Assembly: GCA_036936605.1 (NCBI GenBank)
Contig: JAUPFV010000004.1
Span: 185,460,807 to 185,524,806 of the forward strand
DNA length: 64,000 nucleotides
DNA from: Limnanthes douglasii subsp. nivea
Taxonomy: Eukaryota > Streptophyta > Magnoliopsida > Brassicales > Limnanthaceae
Reading direction: 5' to 3'
Program-made: the position numbers and the translations under genes
Notes under the pieces: model-generated
Databases searched by the model: none
What the model was told of the DNA's origin: nothing
What the model saw: the letters and a program-made list of their open reading frames with translations, nothing else
Shown: positions 10,642-22,673 of the stretch, piece by piece
Layout of the letters: every line of letters starts with the position of its first letter
Numbering within the stretch: the first letter of the stretch is position 1

Positions 10642-11988
10642 TTGGGAAGTAGCGTATGTGCATCGATTTTACTGACCTTAATAGGGCTTGTCCAAAAGCC
10701 TATATCAAGTCCCCCGGATCGATCAGCTCGTGGACTCCACATCTGGGAAGAAGTTGTTGTCCTTCTGGATGTCTTCTCCAGTTATAATCAGATTCAAGTG
10801 TATCCGAAGGACCAAGAACACACCACTTTCGTTACTGGTAGGGTTCTTCATTGTTATAAGGTGATGCCTTTTGGACTAAAGAATGATGGGGGTACTTATC
10901 AGAGGCTGGTGAACAAAGCTTTCGCTGATCAGATTGGAAGAAACATGGAAGTCTACATTGATGACATGATGGTAAAAAGTGTGGAAGAAGAGTTACACTT
11001 GGCAGATCTGCAAGAGACTTTTGCCAACTTGGTAAAAGTTAATTTAAAGTTGAATCTAGAGAAGTGTATTTTCAGGGTGCAGTCCGGAAAGTTTTTGGGG
11101 TATGTGATAAGTGAGAAAGGGATACAGCCTGATCCAGACCAGCTCAATGCTTTACTGCAGATGGATCATCCTCGGAATATTAAAGAAGTACACAGATTGA
11201 CAATGAGGTTAGCTGCTTTAAACCATTTTATCTCATGGTCTTCGAATATGTGTGCCCCATTTTATCAAACTTTAAACGGTGCCAAAGAATTCAACTGGTC
11301 TCCACAGTGCGACCAGGCTTTTGATGAAATAAAAAAGCATTTATCCTCCCCCAAAACTCTGTTTAAACCTACTAATGGAGAAACATTGTACATATATTTA
11401 GTAGTCTCCGAATGTACGATAAGTGCAGTGCTAGTAAGAGAGGTGAATAATTATCCTCGTCCGGTGTACTACATCAGCAAAAGCCTGATGGATGCTGAAA
11501 AGAGATACTTAAAACTTGAAAAACTAGCAGTGACTTTAGTAATTGCTGCAAGGAAAATGAGACCCTACTTTCAGTCTCATTCTATTATTGTCCGAACGTC
11601 TTTTCCCTTGAAAAACGTTCTTCAAAAGGCAAACGTATCAAGCAGAATGACCAAATGGTCAGTGGAGTTTGGGGACTATGATATTGATTTTGCCCCTCAA
11701 ACTGCAGTCAAGGCTCAGTCTGTTGCTGATTTCCGAGTTGAATTCCATTCGGACAGAGACACTAAGCAAGCAATAGGTGAAAAGACTAAGAAAGTATGGG
11801 TTATCCGGACTGATGGTGGATCAAGTACCATGGGTTTTGGTGCTGGGATATGTTTAACCTCTCTGTATGGCGACAAGCTGTACCAGGCTATATGTTTTGC
11901 TTTCACGGCTTCTAATAACGAGTCTGAATATGAAGCTGCTATAGCTGATTTGAAGTTAGCCCTAATTTGTGGAGCAAAAAAGGAGTAG
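10642..11988 (+). pseudogene. pol: Tat-B reverse transcriptase and RNase H
   Basis: RT starts before this frame (RMCIDFTDLNRACPK, near 10650-10695) and is frameshifted between about 10690 and 10760. From there QIQVYPKDQEHTTFV, VMPFGLKNDGGTYQRLV and the catalytic YIDDMMVKS (near 10957) are intact. The thumb/connection and first RNase H-like region follow (FNWSPQCDQAF, YYISKSLMDAE), then a second RNase H with RTDGGSSTMGFGAG and NNESEYEAAI. A TAG at 11986-11988 interrupts it. Having two RNase H-like regions agrees with the dual RNase H known in Tat/Athila-type elements. Confidence 0.85.
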
Positions 11989-13445
11989 TTGATTAAATAT
12001 TTAGTCATTCTTAAAGAGGTGATACTTAACTTCAAAGACATCACCTATGAGCACATACCCAGAACAGAGAACACATTAGCAGACTCCTTGGAAACCATAG
12101 CATATTCTGAGTCCTACCCATGGATTCATGTGCAAGAATGGCTATCCATTCAATTCAATCAGATCAAGGAAGAGGAGGAAAGTTTGAATATTCAAGTAAG
12201 TCAACCTCAAGATTGGAGGTATCCTCTTTTTCAATACATTTCAGATGACATCTTGCCTCCGAAAAAAGCGGTAGCAAGAAAAATGAAGTATAAGGCTCGT
12301 GGATTTTTTATCCTAAGAGACGTCCTTTACAAGAAGTCTTTTAGTAGACCTCTCTTGTGATGTTTGGGGATTGAAGAATCCCAAATAGTGTTGTCTGAAC
12401 TGCGTGATGGAGAAGGGTCATCACACTATGGTTATAGAGCTTTAACCCAAAGAGTCTTGTTGGCCGGATACTATTGGCCCTCCATAATGAAAGATGCCAA
12501 GGAATTGGTGAAGAAGTGTGATTCATGCCAAAGATATGGTAATGAAATTCATATCCCAACTGTCCCTTTGGAGTCGATTTCTGAGCCAATACCTTTTGCT
12601 CGTTGGGGGTTGGATCTGGTGGGACCACTACCTATGACGTCCGGAGGGTGCATAATTATCATTGTTGCCATTGATTCTCGAAGTGGATAGAAGCAGCCCC
12701 ACTGGCAGGAACTACTTGAAAAGCGGTTATAAAATTTATCTTATCTAATATTTGCTGCAGCTTTAGGGTTCCACAGAAGATAACCACAGACAATGGACCA
12801 TAATTCGATAACAAGGATATAGAGAATTTATGTGCCTCTAGAGGCATTCAACATTGCTTCTCTTCTCCTTTCCACCCACAGGCGAATGGTCAGGTAGAAG
12901 TAGCAAACAGGACCATCATGTCCGGTCTTAAAAAGAATCTAGAAGGGCCTGCTGGAAAGTGGCCAAGATATCTACAAGAAGTACTATGGGCCTACCAGAC
13001 TATTCGTGGGGCTGCTACACAGGAATCCCCATTTTCCTTGGTATATGGTATGGATGCAATAGCTTCTATAGAGGCAACTCTTCCTTCATTCAGAGTCCAC
13101 AATTTTTTCGAATAGACTAATGAAGTGGCAATCAGAAGTCAACTCGACTTGATAGAAGAAAAAAGAGTTAAGGCTCATCTTACAACCACCCACTATCTGG
13201 GATTGATGAGAAGCAGGTTTGCTTCCAAAGTCAAAAGAAGGGATTTCCAACCAGGGAATAAAGTGTTGAGAAAAGTCTTCATACATACTAAAGAGAAGCA
13301 GTTCGGCAAGTTAGTAACAAATTGGGAAGGACCCTATGTGGTCATTAAAAATCTTAAACCTTGGACATACCGGCTTCAAGATAAAGATGGAAGAATCTTA
13401 AGTCACCCATGGAACATTGAACACCTTCGGTTCTATCTAGAATGA
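11989..13445 (+). pseudogene. pol: Tat-B RNase H end and integrase
   Basis: 11989-12360 holds the RNase H tail (YEHIPRTENTLADSL) and a linker. 12364-12690 has the integrase zinc-binding CDSCQRYG and the first DDE region (FARWGLDLVGPLPM). TAG at 12688-12690 and TGA or TAG codons further on break it. The core continues with TTDNGP, SPFHPQANGQVEVANR and, in 12918-13115, KWPRYLQEVLWAYQT. 13125-13445 is the C-terminal region with GPYVVIKNLKPWTYRL (GPY/F-type motif), ending HLRFYLE. No chromodomain. Clearly inactive. Confidence 0.85.
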
Positions 13446-13935
13446 AAGATATGTAAATATTTACTTGTTTAAAGTCCATGTAAATATTAGGGGGCATACT
13501 CTTTCCTACCCTGGTGGCGCGGGGAGTTTTTAATGAGGTGTTCGGGCTTTTTAATAAAATTTGATGCCTTCTTGAAACATTTAGAGTGGTTTGATTGACA
13601 GCTTCTTTAAAGCCTTCTAAGTATCATTGAAAGTCCGGATTAATCTGGTGGTGTGATGACCATTTAAACATTTGTCATCGGAGAATTTAAACACTCTCAC
13701 CTTAAAATACTTGTAAAATAACTAAGGGCTATTTAAACATTAGCCATCAAAATTGGGCAAACATAAAACAAGGCAATAATAGTGTAAAGTAAAACTGCCC
13801 GGCTAGCATCGGGGAATGATATTAAAATATGTAAGAATGCTTTGGCCATCCAAGGAATTTGAAGTTTAAAAAGAAAAGGTTTGTCCGAACAAGAGTCGAA
13901 CACGGTTACAAAAATGCCTTGGCCATCCAAGGACT

Positions 13936-16928
13936 TTAGTCTGACATAAGAAAAAAAGGAAAATAAAAGATAGTTAAGACTTTAAGACTGCGCTCCCTTA
14001 GATGTTCCAGCCTCATCTGGTTTCTTTTTGGGGTCTTTCGGTTCTTCATTAGGACTCTCTCCAGTCCCCTCTTCCTCATCGGAGGTATCAACATAATTAC
14101 TAGAATAGTTATGCTTGTCACCATCAGCCATAGTGTGGAATGGGAGGTCTTCGTATTCCACATACTACCATAGATCTCCGAGCGTCCTCTTCGGAAATGT
14201 TCGATGAAAGAGCAAGACCATGTCAGATATGACTTCAACATACCTCTCTTCTTGAGAATCCATCACCTTGTTGGTATATGCATCGATCTTGGCCTGGATT
14301 GTCTTCTCCTACTCCTTTATCAAATCATCTTTCTCGTGGTTGACTCTAGACACATCATCTTCAAGTGAAATTTTGTCACTAGTTAGGGTTTGGATGACAT
14401 TGTCCATGGCCTTCACCTCCTCCTTCGAAGTGGAGAGATCCTTCTCCAAGCCAGAACACTTAGTTTAGAGTTCTTTGTTAACCCCCTCCGAAGTGGCCAG
14501 CCTGGTGGCCAAGTTCTCTTTTCCTTTCTTCAGCTCCTCGATCTCTCTCCTTAATGCCTCAACACTCTAATTGGCGTTAAGAAGATCATTAGATAAGCTT
14601 TCTTTATCGGCGTTGAGTGTGTTGATAAGGGCAGATTGGCTTCGAACTTGCCTCTCTAAGTTGAGCACCGGTTGAATGTTGCTCAACTAGGAGTTGGTCA
14701 CCATGTCATTCTCCCCTGAAACAGAACAAAACTTACCATTGAAAGTAACCATGTTTGAGGAGCTTGGAGGGAGGTAAGGGCCATCAAAGTCGTCTTTCTC
14801 GAGGTCTCCAGAGTAAAGGCCAATGTTTTGAAGACCAGTAATGTCTACTCCATCAATGTTGATATTCCCTCTGGTACCCTCTCCGGTATGTAAATCACTT
14901 GGGATTTGCTCTGCCAGTGTGGGGTCTGTTGGGTCAGCCGGAGGAAGAGACTCCGGCCCCCGGAGAGCTACTCATCCCCCTTGGAGATTTTCTTCTTCTT
15001 GGCTTCCCTATCTCCACAACCAGCTCCCGGTTTTCGATCATTCTTGGGAGCCTTTGAGGGGTTTGGAGGTCCACCTGCCTCTTTGGTACTCTCATCTTCA
15101 ACCACTTGTAGAAGAGCGACATCAATTCCCCTTTGGTCCTGCACTTCCTCGTTTGCTGGGATGATCTCCTCAACACCACCTTGAGCGACCTCAGTTTCAT
15201 GTTGCTTCTTCTTGCCTTTCTTGCCCTTCATCTTAGGCAAGGCGAGCTTCCCATCATTCTCCTCTGTCCTCTGCAGGATGACACCTGGAGGAGGTAGTGT
15301 GGTCAATTCTTCCCAACTCAGGTCTCTCCAGCCGGTTGTGTTCCAGAGGTGGGACCTCACCAAGTTACCAGCAGTAAAGCAATTGTGGAAACGATTTCCC
15401 CATTTGTCAGCAGTCCAAGCATTCAGCTTGGCACAAGTTGTCTGCCTCTCCTCCAAGTAGTCGGAGAACTCCTTCGGCAGCATTACCCAAAGAAAAAGAA
15501 GAGCAATTAAGTAACAGATTTTTTATAAGGAAAAAAAAACAAACATGATGAAATTGTTACCTGTGCTTTCCCATCTGCTGGTGAGCATGCGTGGGTTGAC
15601 ACCAACTTTAATCTTCCTCCCGTTTTCCCAAGCTCCACTTATGAACAAGAATTAGGTCTTCCAATTCTTCTCCGATTCGAGCAAATCATCCACCACCTTA
15701 AAATTGTCACCCATGTTGTAGTGGTAGAAGGATGTGGTTCTTGTAGAGGCTGGCCACAGCAGCAAATTGCTCCATCAGAAGTGGTATTCCGGAGATCCTA
15801 GAGGCCATAATGCAGGCCATGAGGGTGTACCAAGCGTTGGGACTCAGTTGGCTGGGACATAGCTTTATCAGACGAGAGTATCTGACAATCTCTGGGTCTA
15901 GGGGAAATCTGAGCCCCCACTTGAACAGCTCCATGTACATAACTACTTCACTCAACTTGCAGTCTATTGGTGTGTCCGGAGCGACCGGTATCCTCACCTT
16001 GACAGAATCAGGGATCCCCCACTTCGTCCGGATCCGGCCTAACTCAACTGTGTGAGTGTAGACATAGTTAATGTTATGCATAACCAGCAGATACTTTACA
16101 CTCACCTTATGGAAGTAGGGTCCCACTTTGTCTTCCAGGGACTCCGGAAGGTCCAGATGTTTCAAACACAGCTTCTCTTTATCCTTGCCTTTTTTGTCAG
16201 CAGCAGTTTCTCCTATCTGACCGGAGACGTAAGTGAGGTTTCCTCTATGCTGTCTTCTATCACCTCTTCCATCACCGTGGAAGGTTTGTCAGTTGTTGCT
16301 GGTGGGGGAGTGCTGGAGGCAGGCTCTGTAAGTCGTCCGGACTGTTGAGTATCACCCTCACCTAAGGGTATGGTGTCCGACTGGGGCTCGAGTCCGGAGG
16401 GCTCATTTCGAGAGCTAGTTCCAGTACCCTCCGGACCAGAGGATTTATCCTTGGGTACTCTGATAGATGCCCCTGATTTTGTAACTTTGTCCTTGGACCT
16501 AGACTTAGAATGCCCTGATTTCGGAGATTTAGTTTGTGAAACAACAGCTTGGCCCTTCACTAAGCGGCCTGTTCGGCGAAGGGTAACTTTTTCTGGGGAC
16601 TTTTCAGTATCTGACCCCATGGCTATAAATGGAGAAGGTCTCATTGTGCTTGAAACGGCTTTTTCCAGTTCAACAATGGGCTGTGACTCCTGAACCGAGG
16701 AGCCTGATACAATGGGTGAGAGACTTGGTTGAAATAACCTCTTAGGTTTGGAACTTCTAGCAAAAGATGAACCTCGATCACCCTCTGGAGATGGTGTTTC
16801 AGGTTTTTCGTTTGGAGAAACTGGAAGGCCCGTAGCAATGCGCTTTTCTCGCTCAACTCTTTGTGCTTTTTCTAATTCCGAAAGGTTAAGCCACCTGCCT
16901 TTTACAGTGCGTTTCTTGCCGTGAACAT
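13936..16928 (-). pseudogene. Tat-B antisense gene: low-complexity N-terminus, Transposase_28-like region, coiled coil
   Basis: Runs opposite to gag-pol. An ATG at 16928 reads MFTARNAL, the same start as in Tat-C (28338). A basic Ser/Pro/Lys-rich part follows (16213-16644), then 15707-16165 with FKWGLRFPLDPEIVRY and LSPNAWYTLMACI, resembling the Pfam 'putative gypsy type transposon' (Transposase_28) family. After an intron with donor at 15560 (GTAACA; acceptor apparently mutated) 14968-15483 has WGNRFHNCFTAG and a Lys-rich tail. The last part (about 14700-13985) reads as a long heptad-rich coiled coil ending with VEYEDLPFHTMADGD. Many stops. Known Tat-lineage elements carry antisense ORFs, but the function is unknown. 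Confidence 0.65.
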
Positions 16929-17361
16929 AAACTTACACCAAAATAATTTTGAAAAGAGAAGTGAAAACTTTGAGATGAAGAAATGAGAGAGTAATGAAAA
17001 TGGTAAAACAGTGAAAGTAAAGTAATTTATACTGATAAGACAAAACTGTTGCCAAAAACCTAGGAGAATACGAAAAAAAGAGTAATGATTGAAGGCAGCG
17101 CTGACGTCATGGGTATTAAATGAAGAGGTTGCTTATTGGATTAGTGGGAGCGCTGTTCTAGGAGAAAAACGGCTGGTGAGGCAAATCAAAAGATGACACG
17201 TGTCCCACGATTCATAGCAGAACTTTTCAACTTCTGAGAAGTTTTCAGTCCGGATAAATCCTGAGCAGAGTAGTTAAACAGCCCGGAGAATGTTACTAGT
17301 GCCTAAGAAATATTTTTAGGTCTTACCAAAGGCCTTCGACAAAACCTAAAAAAGGGGCTAC

Positions 17362-17726
17362 TAATGAGTCCGGAAATATTTGCCACTCACTGTAGAAACC
17401 GGACAGAGGCAATTAGGACAAAAACCATTCACTGAATCATCCGAACTGGACAAAAGTACTAAAAACTAATCACCTTTTGACTAAGCTAATGCTAATCTGC
17501 TTAATAAACTAATGGGTTTTTGAACTCGACCTGATTTCATAAGTTTGACCCGAAAGCCCATGTGGCCCATAATTAAGGGTATAAATACCCAACCACTCTC
17601 ATTAATGAGGGTATTAAAACATTTAATAGAACCATGCAGCTTAAACTCTCACTACAAAACACTTAATCATTTATTACTCCTAAAACATTTGACAAAACTA
17701 CCCTCAGACGAAAATAATCCACACCA
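17362..17726 (+). repeat. 3' LTR of Tat-B with polypurine tract just upstream
   Basis: 365 bp matching 7715-8081. Its first two bases are TA, not TG. A purine tract, AAAAAAGGGG (about 17349-17358), precedes it by three bases. Followed by the target duplicate GAAGG (17727-17731). Confidence 0.85.
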
Positions 17727-17731
17727 GAAGG

Positions 17732-18319
17732 TATGTGGTTCACCTAAAACAACTTCGATCGTAGCACCACAAGGATGATGCCCATATTCCCCGGCCTCGT
17801 CCATCATAAATAGCATAAACTAACGATTAAGATATGGAACACTTCCCATAAAAGGATGAAGGGCGCAAACAAATTCTCCAAAGAGGGATTCATCTTGCAA
17901 AAGAGATAGAGTAAAATATAGAGATGGAAAATGCATTTTTAGTTACACAAGCTCTAAATACAAATGCAAGTCAAATAAAAAAAAATGAAGAGTAATATAT
18001 AGAAAGTTAAATATAACCTATAAGCCAATCTCCAGCTGACACGTGTTAAAAAAAGTGAAAAAATTGGAACTTGTTGAGTAAAAAAAATCAAGTTGGAAAA
18101 ATAAAAGCCACATTAGAAGTCGTGTCAAATTAAAGCGAAATGCAGGAAGCCAAAGCTAGAAATAATGAAGACTATATTAACTCACCATCAAGTAACAAAA
18201 CGTGAGGAGTTACTGATATAGTACAAATGAGTTATAGCAACAAATTAAACAAATGAGATATTATAACACGGGATCATCCTCCCACAATTATCTCATATTT
18301 GACCAAATGAAAATGTTCA
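17732..18319. other. Unassigned spacer
   Basis: AT-rich. The first ~170 bp are the right flank of the Tat-B insertion and may continue the decayed locus of 7104-7709. No domain, TIR or tandem structure recognised. Confidence 0.3.
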
Positions 18320-19070
18320 TTTTTATAAATGGTCGTGCTAACGCGCGACTCTTGATTTGATCGGACATCAAGTCCAATTTAATACTAGATCATACTCTTT
18401 TACGACTCTTTTACGCGACTCCTGACTTGTCCAACCAGCCAAATCCAAATTAACACAGAATAAAAAAAATCGCGCGACTTATACCTTAGCCAAATGACCA
18501 ACTTCAATTTAATATGGGGTCGTGCTAATACGCACAACCACTTACTTGGTAAAATATCCAACACTTTTTTAAAAAAAATATGGTAATGCGAGGGACTATT
18601 GACTGGGTCAAACCACCCATTCGAGTTTAATAATAGGTTGTGTAACCGCGCGCGGTTACCCGATCTTTGATTTGAACATTTACTCAAGTCCGTTTTACCC
18701 AAAAATCACGAACGCACTAATGCACACATCCGACCAAATGGCCAAGTACAACTCAACAAGAGGGTGATCTATGATTTGGCCAAGTGGTCAAACCTTTACA
18801 CACATAATCCCATGCTCGATCAAAGGACCAATTCCCATGTAAAATGGGTGGCGTTCTCTATGCAACTTCTGACTAAACCAAATAGTTAAGTTCTACTTTA
18901 TATGGATTCCCTCGAAAATGCGACTTTTGACTTCTCCAAACGGTCAAGTTAAACTTAACTTGAGAACATGCTCCCGCGATCCTTTACTTGGCCAAACACA
19001 TCCAACTTAGCTGAGATGCATTGGAGGACACGATTTTTTACTTTGACAATTTAGCCAAGACCGTTTTTAC
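18320..19070. repeat. Decayed tandem array, unit about 60-80 bp
   Basis: The consensus-like block GGTCGTGCTAA-N-CGCGCGACTC-TTGA, then CCAAATGGTCAAGTTCAATTTAATATG-type sequence, recurs about ten times with heavy divergence, e.g. near 18331, 18413, 18470, 18511, 18590, 18645, 18775 and 18920. Units vary in length. No open frame. It looks like an ancient satellite or subterminal array. Confidence 0.5.
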
Positions 19071-19594
19071 ATGAGATTATGTACATGAACAAGATCCCTC
19101 CTCAAACACCGCAAATTGTCTTCATACTATCACCATTTAGAGCATACATGCTAAAAAACCTTCGAACCTAAAATTGATTAATGTTTTCAGCGACGTTTTT
19201 CTCTTTTCACTGACGAACCGAAACCAACCGTTCGCACAGTTCGCGAAGATCACTTTTGATACGGTACAAACAATTGACGCGGTATAAACATTCAATCAAA
19301 AATATACATCCGGTTCTAATAATAAAAAAAAAAAAAAAAAAAAAAAAACCTAATCTAATAAAAATACATTACATCCAAATATTCCAAATAGACACTATCA
19401 TATAAAATAACAAAATAATTTTATAATTAGATGAAAGTTAAAATCAACCGTACAAACAAAAAACCATATTTACTGTAATTATATTCATTAAATAAATATA
19501 AAGGCCAATTCTGAGAGTTGGACTCTTGTTCTCTCCTCTAAGTATAATGAGTTTAATCTCACCTATATATAAAAGTAAACCCTCTCGTTTCAAA

Positions 19595-19637
<43 letters not shown>

Positions 19638-19760
19638 AAGTAAACCCTCTCGTTTTAGAATTTAACTTAAATTAATTACGCCACGCGAGAGCTAGGATCT
19701 GAAATTTTTATAAAAATTTATCGAACTCCAAATGATATCGAGAGAGTTGTTCCGTCTTCA
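19071..19760. repeat. Low-complexity spacer with A25 and (TA)n tracts
   Basis: An uninterrupted run of 25 A occurs at about 19324-19348 and a (TA)n microsatellite at about 19599-19630. The short block AAGTAAACCCTCTCGTTT is present on both sides of the TA tract (near 19572 and 19648), suggesting slippage or a small insertion. No gene seen. Confidence 0.6.
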
Positions 19761-19769
19761 ATATTATAT

Positions 19770-19850
19770 GAGCAAAGCTAAATAGAGATCCCATTTTGCT
19801 ATAATGAGATCTTTTTAAAATGAGACCTATTTTGGCTATAATAAGATCCC
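19770..19850 (+). repeat. MULE-D left terminal region with subterminal motifs
   Basis: Starts GAGCAAAGCTAAAT, matching GGGCAAGGCTAAAT at the left end of MULE-E. It contains GCTATAATGAGATC (19798-19811) and GGCTATAATAAGATCCC (19834-19850), copies of a motif repeated near all ends of this family. Plausible transposase-binding sites, by analogy with the subterminal sites of other MULEs. Confidence 0.7.
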
Positions 19851-20444
19851 AAAATGACCAATTTATCCTTGATATAAAAGTTTCATTTCAGCCTAATTCT
19901 TCTTTTTTCTCTCTTCTCTACCAAAAAAACTCTCAAAATCGGCCCCAAAAAAATTCAACATTTCTCAAATCCGAACTCACAAACACGTCAAGGTATGAAT
20001 CCTATACTTATTGATGTAATTTTTATACATTTTAGTTATGTATGTATTTGTAGTGATATTTAGAATTCTAGTTTTTTTAGAAAAATCGAATTTTCATCTA
20101 AATGTTGTTATTTTTTTTAAAACAAATTGTAGATATGTGTTAGCCTAGTGCTTATCGACCTTTTTGTACCGATTTTGTTGAATTTGGTTGGGTTTTTTTG
20201 GAATTTGGGTTCGATTTGAATCTTAGGGTTCGAGTTACTGTTTGTGCAAGGTCGCGAGCAAGACACACGCGATCCTGCACGATTTTGCACAAACAGCGTT
20301 GGTGAAATTGCGAGATGTCCGTTCTCAATTTCACAAAAATTGACCTCTCTCCATGCACAATTTTATCTGATTTGCCACCTTCTCTTATTTTATTCCCCAA
20401 AATTACTTGCATATTCACGGTGATTTTATTTCTTGTATTTCAGC

Positions 20445-22234
20445 ATGCCTTGCACACAGCATACCCCTGTTCGTATTCAGGACCGGATAGTGATAGCCAG
20501 AATGAAGAGGTTGTTTCACGTTCACGGTCACGGTCACGGTCTGTAAGACGTAGGCCTACAGCTCCCACTCCAGCACCTATTGTATCCCATACGATGGGGA
20601 CGCTAGATCGGTTTATTCGGAAGGTCAATCCGCATGTGCCTGCTATTTACCCAGACTACACAGTGGCGAGGCATATAGCGTCTTTAGAGCAGAGGTAAGT
20701 AATGATTGGTTTAAAGTACGACCTATGGTTTTTATATTATGTATGAGTTATTGATGTTTTCTGTAGGCTCGTCGACTGTCGCGGTGCTACGCGATGTACG
20801 GTACCCATTGTGTATGGGATCTTGCTGGGCAGGACAGGGTAAGATGTCAGGTTATGATGTATTGCTTTGGTCCCCTCACCGATGTCTTGGAGCGTTATAG
20901 TACCAACGTACACCTGGTAGATTCGTTTCTTGAGAGGTGGCATTCGGAGACCAACAACTTTCACTTCTCTTTTGGTGAGATGACGGTGACGTTAGACGAC
21001 GTCCACGCTATTACTGGTCTGCCGGTCACAGGTGATGATTTTGTGATTCAGACATTTCCTAGAATGGACAGCGTTTGGCATGGTATTCTAGGTCATTAGG
21101 TATACCCGAGAATGCACTTAGGACGGAGTTAGCACGTATAGGGGGTAATGCTAGATCTGTTCCTTTATAGTTTTTACGTGAGCAGTACATGCAGCCCCAT
21201 TTTATGGATGATACCATGTCTGATGGTACCGTAGAGTGTGTCACTAGGGGTTATCTGCTCCACATTTTGGGTTGTTGTATTCTGACGAACAAGATGGGGA
21301 ACAATATATCGTTAGATTACTTGCGGTTTGTAGAACATTATAGGACATCCGTTAGATATAACTGGGGCCAGCATATACTAGCTCATCTATATCACCATCT
21401 AGGGAAGTCGTCCATGCACTCCACTTTAGGGATTGCAGGTTTTATTGCCATGTTGGAGACGTGGATATACGATCACTTTCAGCCCTTCTTGAGTACGGTC
21501 TCTCTACGAGCCTTCTATGCCTACTATTTGCCGATATGTACCTTCACCATTTCGTCAGGATGATGAGACTCGTATCAACATCCGGCAGCTACTGGCTTCG
21601 TTGAGGGAGCACCATGTGAGATACGATGATTTTTTACATTTGTTTATTAGTCGTTATTTTATTATTACTTAAAGTTGGTCAAACATTATTAACTTACGGT
21701 GTAGGTTTGGTTCATGCCTTACTACACAATACGCGATCATTTCCCTTTCTGTGATGTGTCTTGGATTTACCACACGCTGAAGGCGTTTGACATATTTGAG
21801 GCGTACTATCCACTTCGGGTTGCTCGGCAGCTTGGGCACATTCAGGATATACCACCGGTTTTGCGGCCTATTTTACCAGTAGATAGGAGGAAGTGTGTCA
21901 ACACACGCTTTCTGTGGGATGAGGCTACATGGAACGCATGGCGGTCGCACGTTGTTGATCGGGGATTCATGGTGACACATATGTTATAGGCGGCCCTAGT
22001 ACGACCTCTTTGTACGACGTATAAATCTGTGACCACATATGGTACACCGTGTTTGATCCTAGTCTGGTTGATCCATCTGGTGCACATGTTGCAAAGACCC
22101 TGAGTGCGATGTCATATCAGACACGACTGTATGACATATGTGATCCTGTGATTGATGGATATTCGAGAGCGGATGAGATGACTTTGGACGAGATGTGTCA
22201 TGAGATGCACGATTGTTTGCTTTTGGCGCACTAG
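20445..22234 (+). pseudogene. MULE-D plant mobile domain (PMD) gene
   Basis: A PMD protein (MAIN/MAIL1-related domain, also common in plant transposons). A 5' leader intron (about 19993-20443, GTATGA...TTTCAG) precedes an ATG at 20445. Exon 1 ends 20694, intron 20695-20766, exon 2 to 21615, intron 21616-21704, exon 3 to the TAG at 22232-22234. Motifs: RSRSRSVRRRPT, VDSFLERWHSETNNFHFSFG, TLDDVHAITGLPVTGDDF, LLHILGCCIL, YNWGQHILAHLYHHLG, EAYYPLRVARQLGH. Defects: lost base near 20474, lost base near 21060, TAG at 21168-21170, and a +1 frame offset near 21500 that MULE-E shares. Inactive. Confidence 0.85.
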
Positions 22235-22404
22235 TACCGCGTGAGTGATTGACTGGATTTGTATTATATGACTACTATGACGATTGTTTGTTACCATCTT
22301 TTGTTTTACTTCGGTTGTTGCTTTCGTTGATTTTTTTTATTTGGAGGATTATTATATGTTTTTATGTTTTTATGTTGTTATGCATAACAACATCAAAGTG
22401 CACA

Positions 22405-22625
22405 AACGGCAACATAAACTTTCAAACATAAGCTGAAACGCAAACTCAAACATTTTTAGAAACACAAACTCTAATAGAAACTCAAACATAAACTCAAATA
22501 TAAAACGAATAAAAAACTCAAACATAAACTCAAACATAAACCGAATCAAAAACTCAAGCATAAACTAAAACATAAACCGAATAAAAAACTCAACCATAAA
22601 ATAAAACACAGGCTAAAACATAGTC
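22405..22625. repeat. Degenerate short tandem repeat downstream of the PMD gene
   Basis: About nine imperfect copies of a ~24-bp unit of the type AACTCAAACATAAACCGAA lie between the convergent PMD and SANT-like genes. MULE-E has a different tandem repeat in the equivalent place (58817-59085). Confidence 0.65.
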
Positions 22626-22673
22626 TGAAACATGAACTTTAACAGAATGATTCACTCGTACCAACATCAGAGT

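Larger units (their letters stand above)
7715..17726 (+). mobile_element. Tat-B: complete Tat-like Ty3/gypsy element with antisense gene
   Basis: LTRs at 7715-8081 and 17362-17726 are flanked by GAAGG (7710-7714, 17727-17731). The order gag, protease, RT, RNase H, integrase is Ty3/gypsy. A CxxH...H....C gag motif, RMCIDFTDLNRACPK, YIDDMMVKS and the absence of a chromodomain match the Tat lineage. Nearly 4 kb lies between integrase and the 3' LTR and holds a gene on the opposite strand, a feature known in several Tat-lineage elements. All reading frames are interrupted. The LTRs are visibly more diverged than those of CRM-A, suggesting an older insertion. Confidence 0.88.

Noticed and set aside
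14841..15164. Plus-strand frame of 107 codons in Tat-B
   Set aside because: Opposite-strand shadow of the antisense gene exon (14968-15483), whose protein is conserved in Tat-C.
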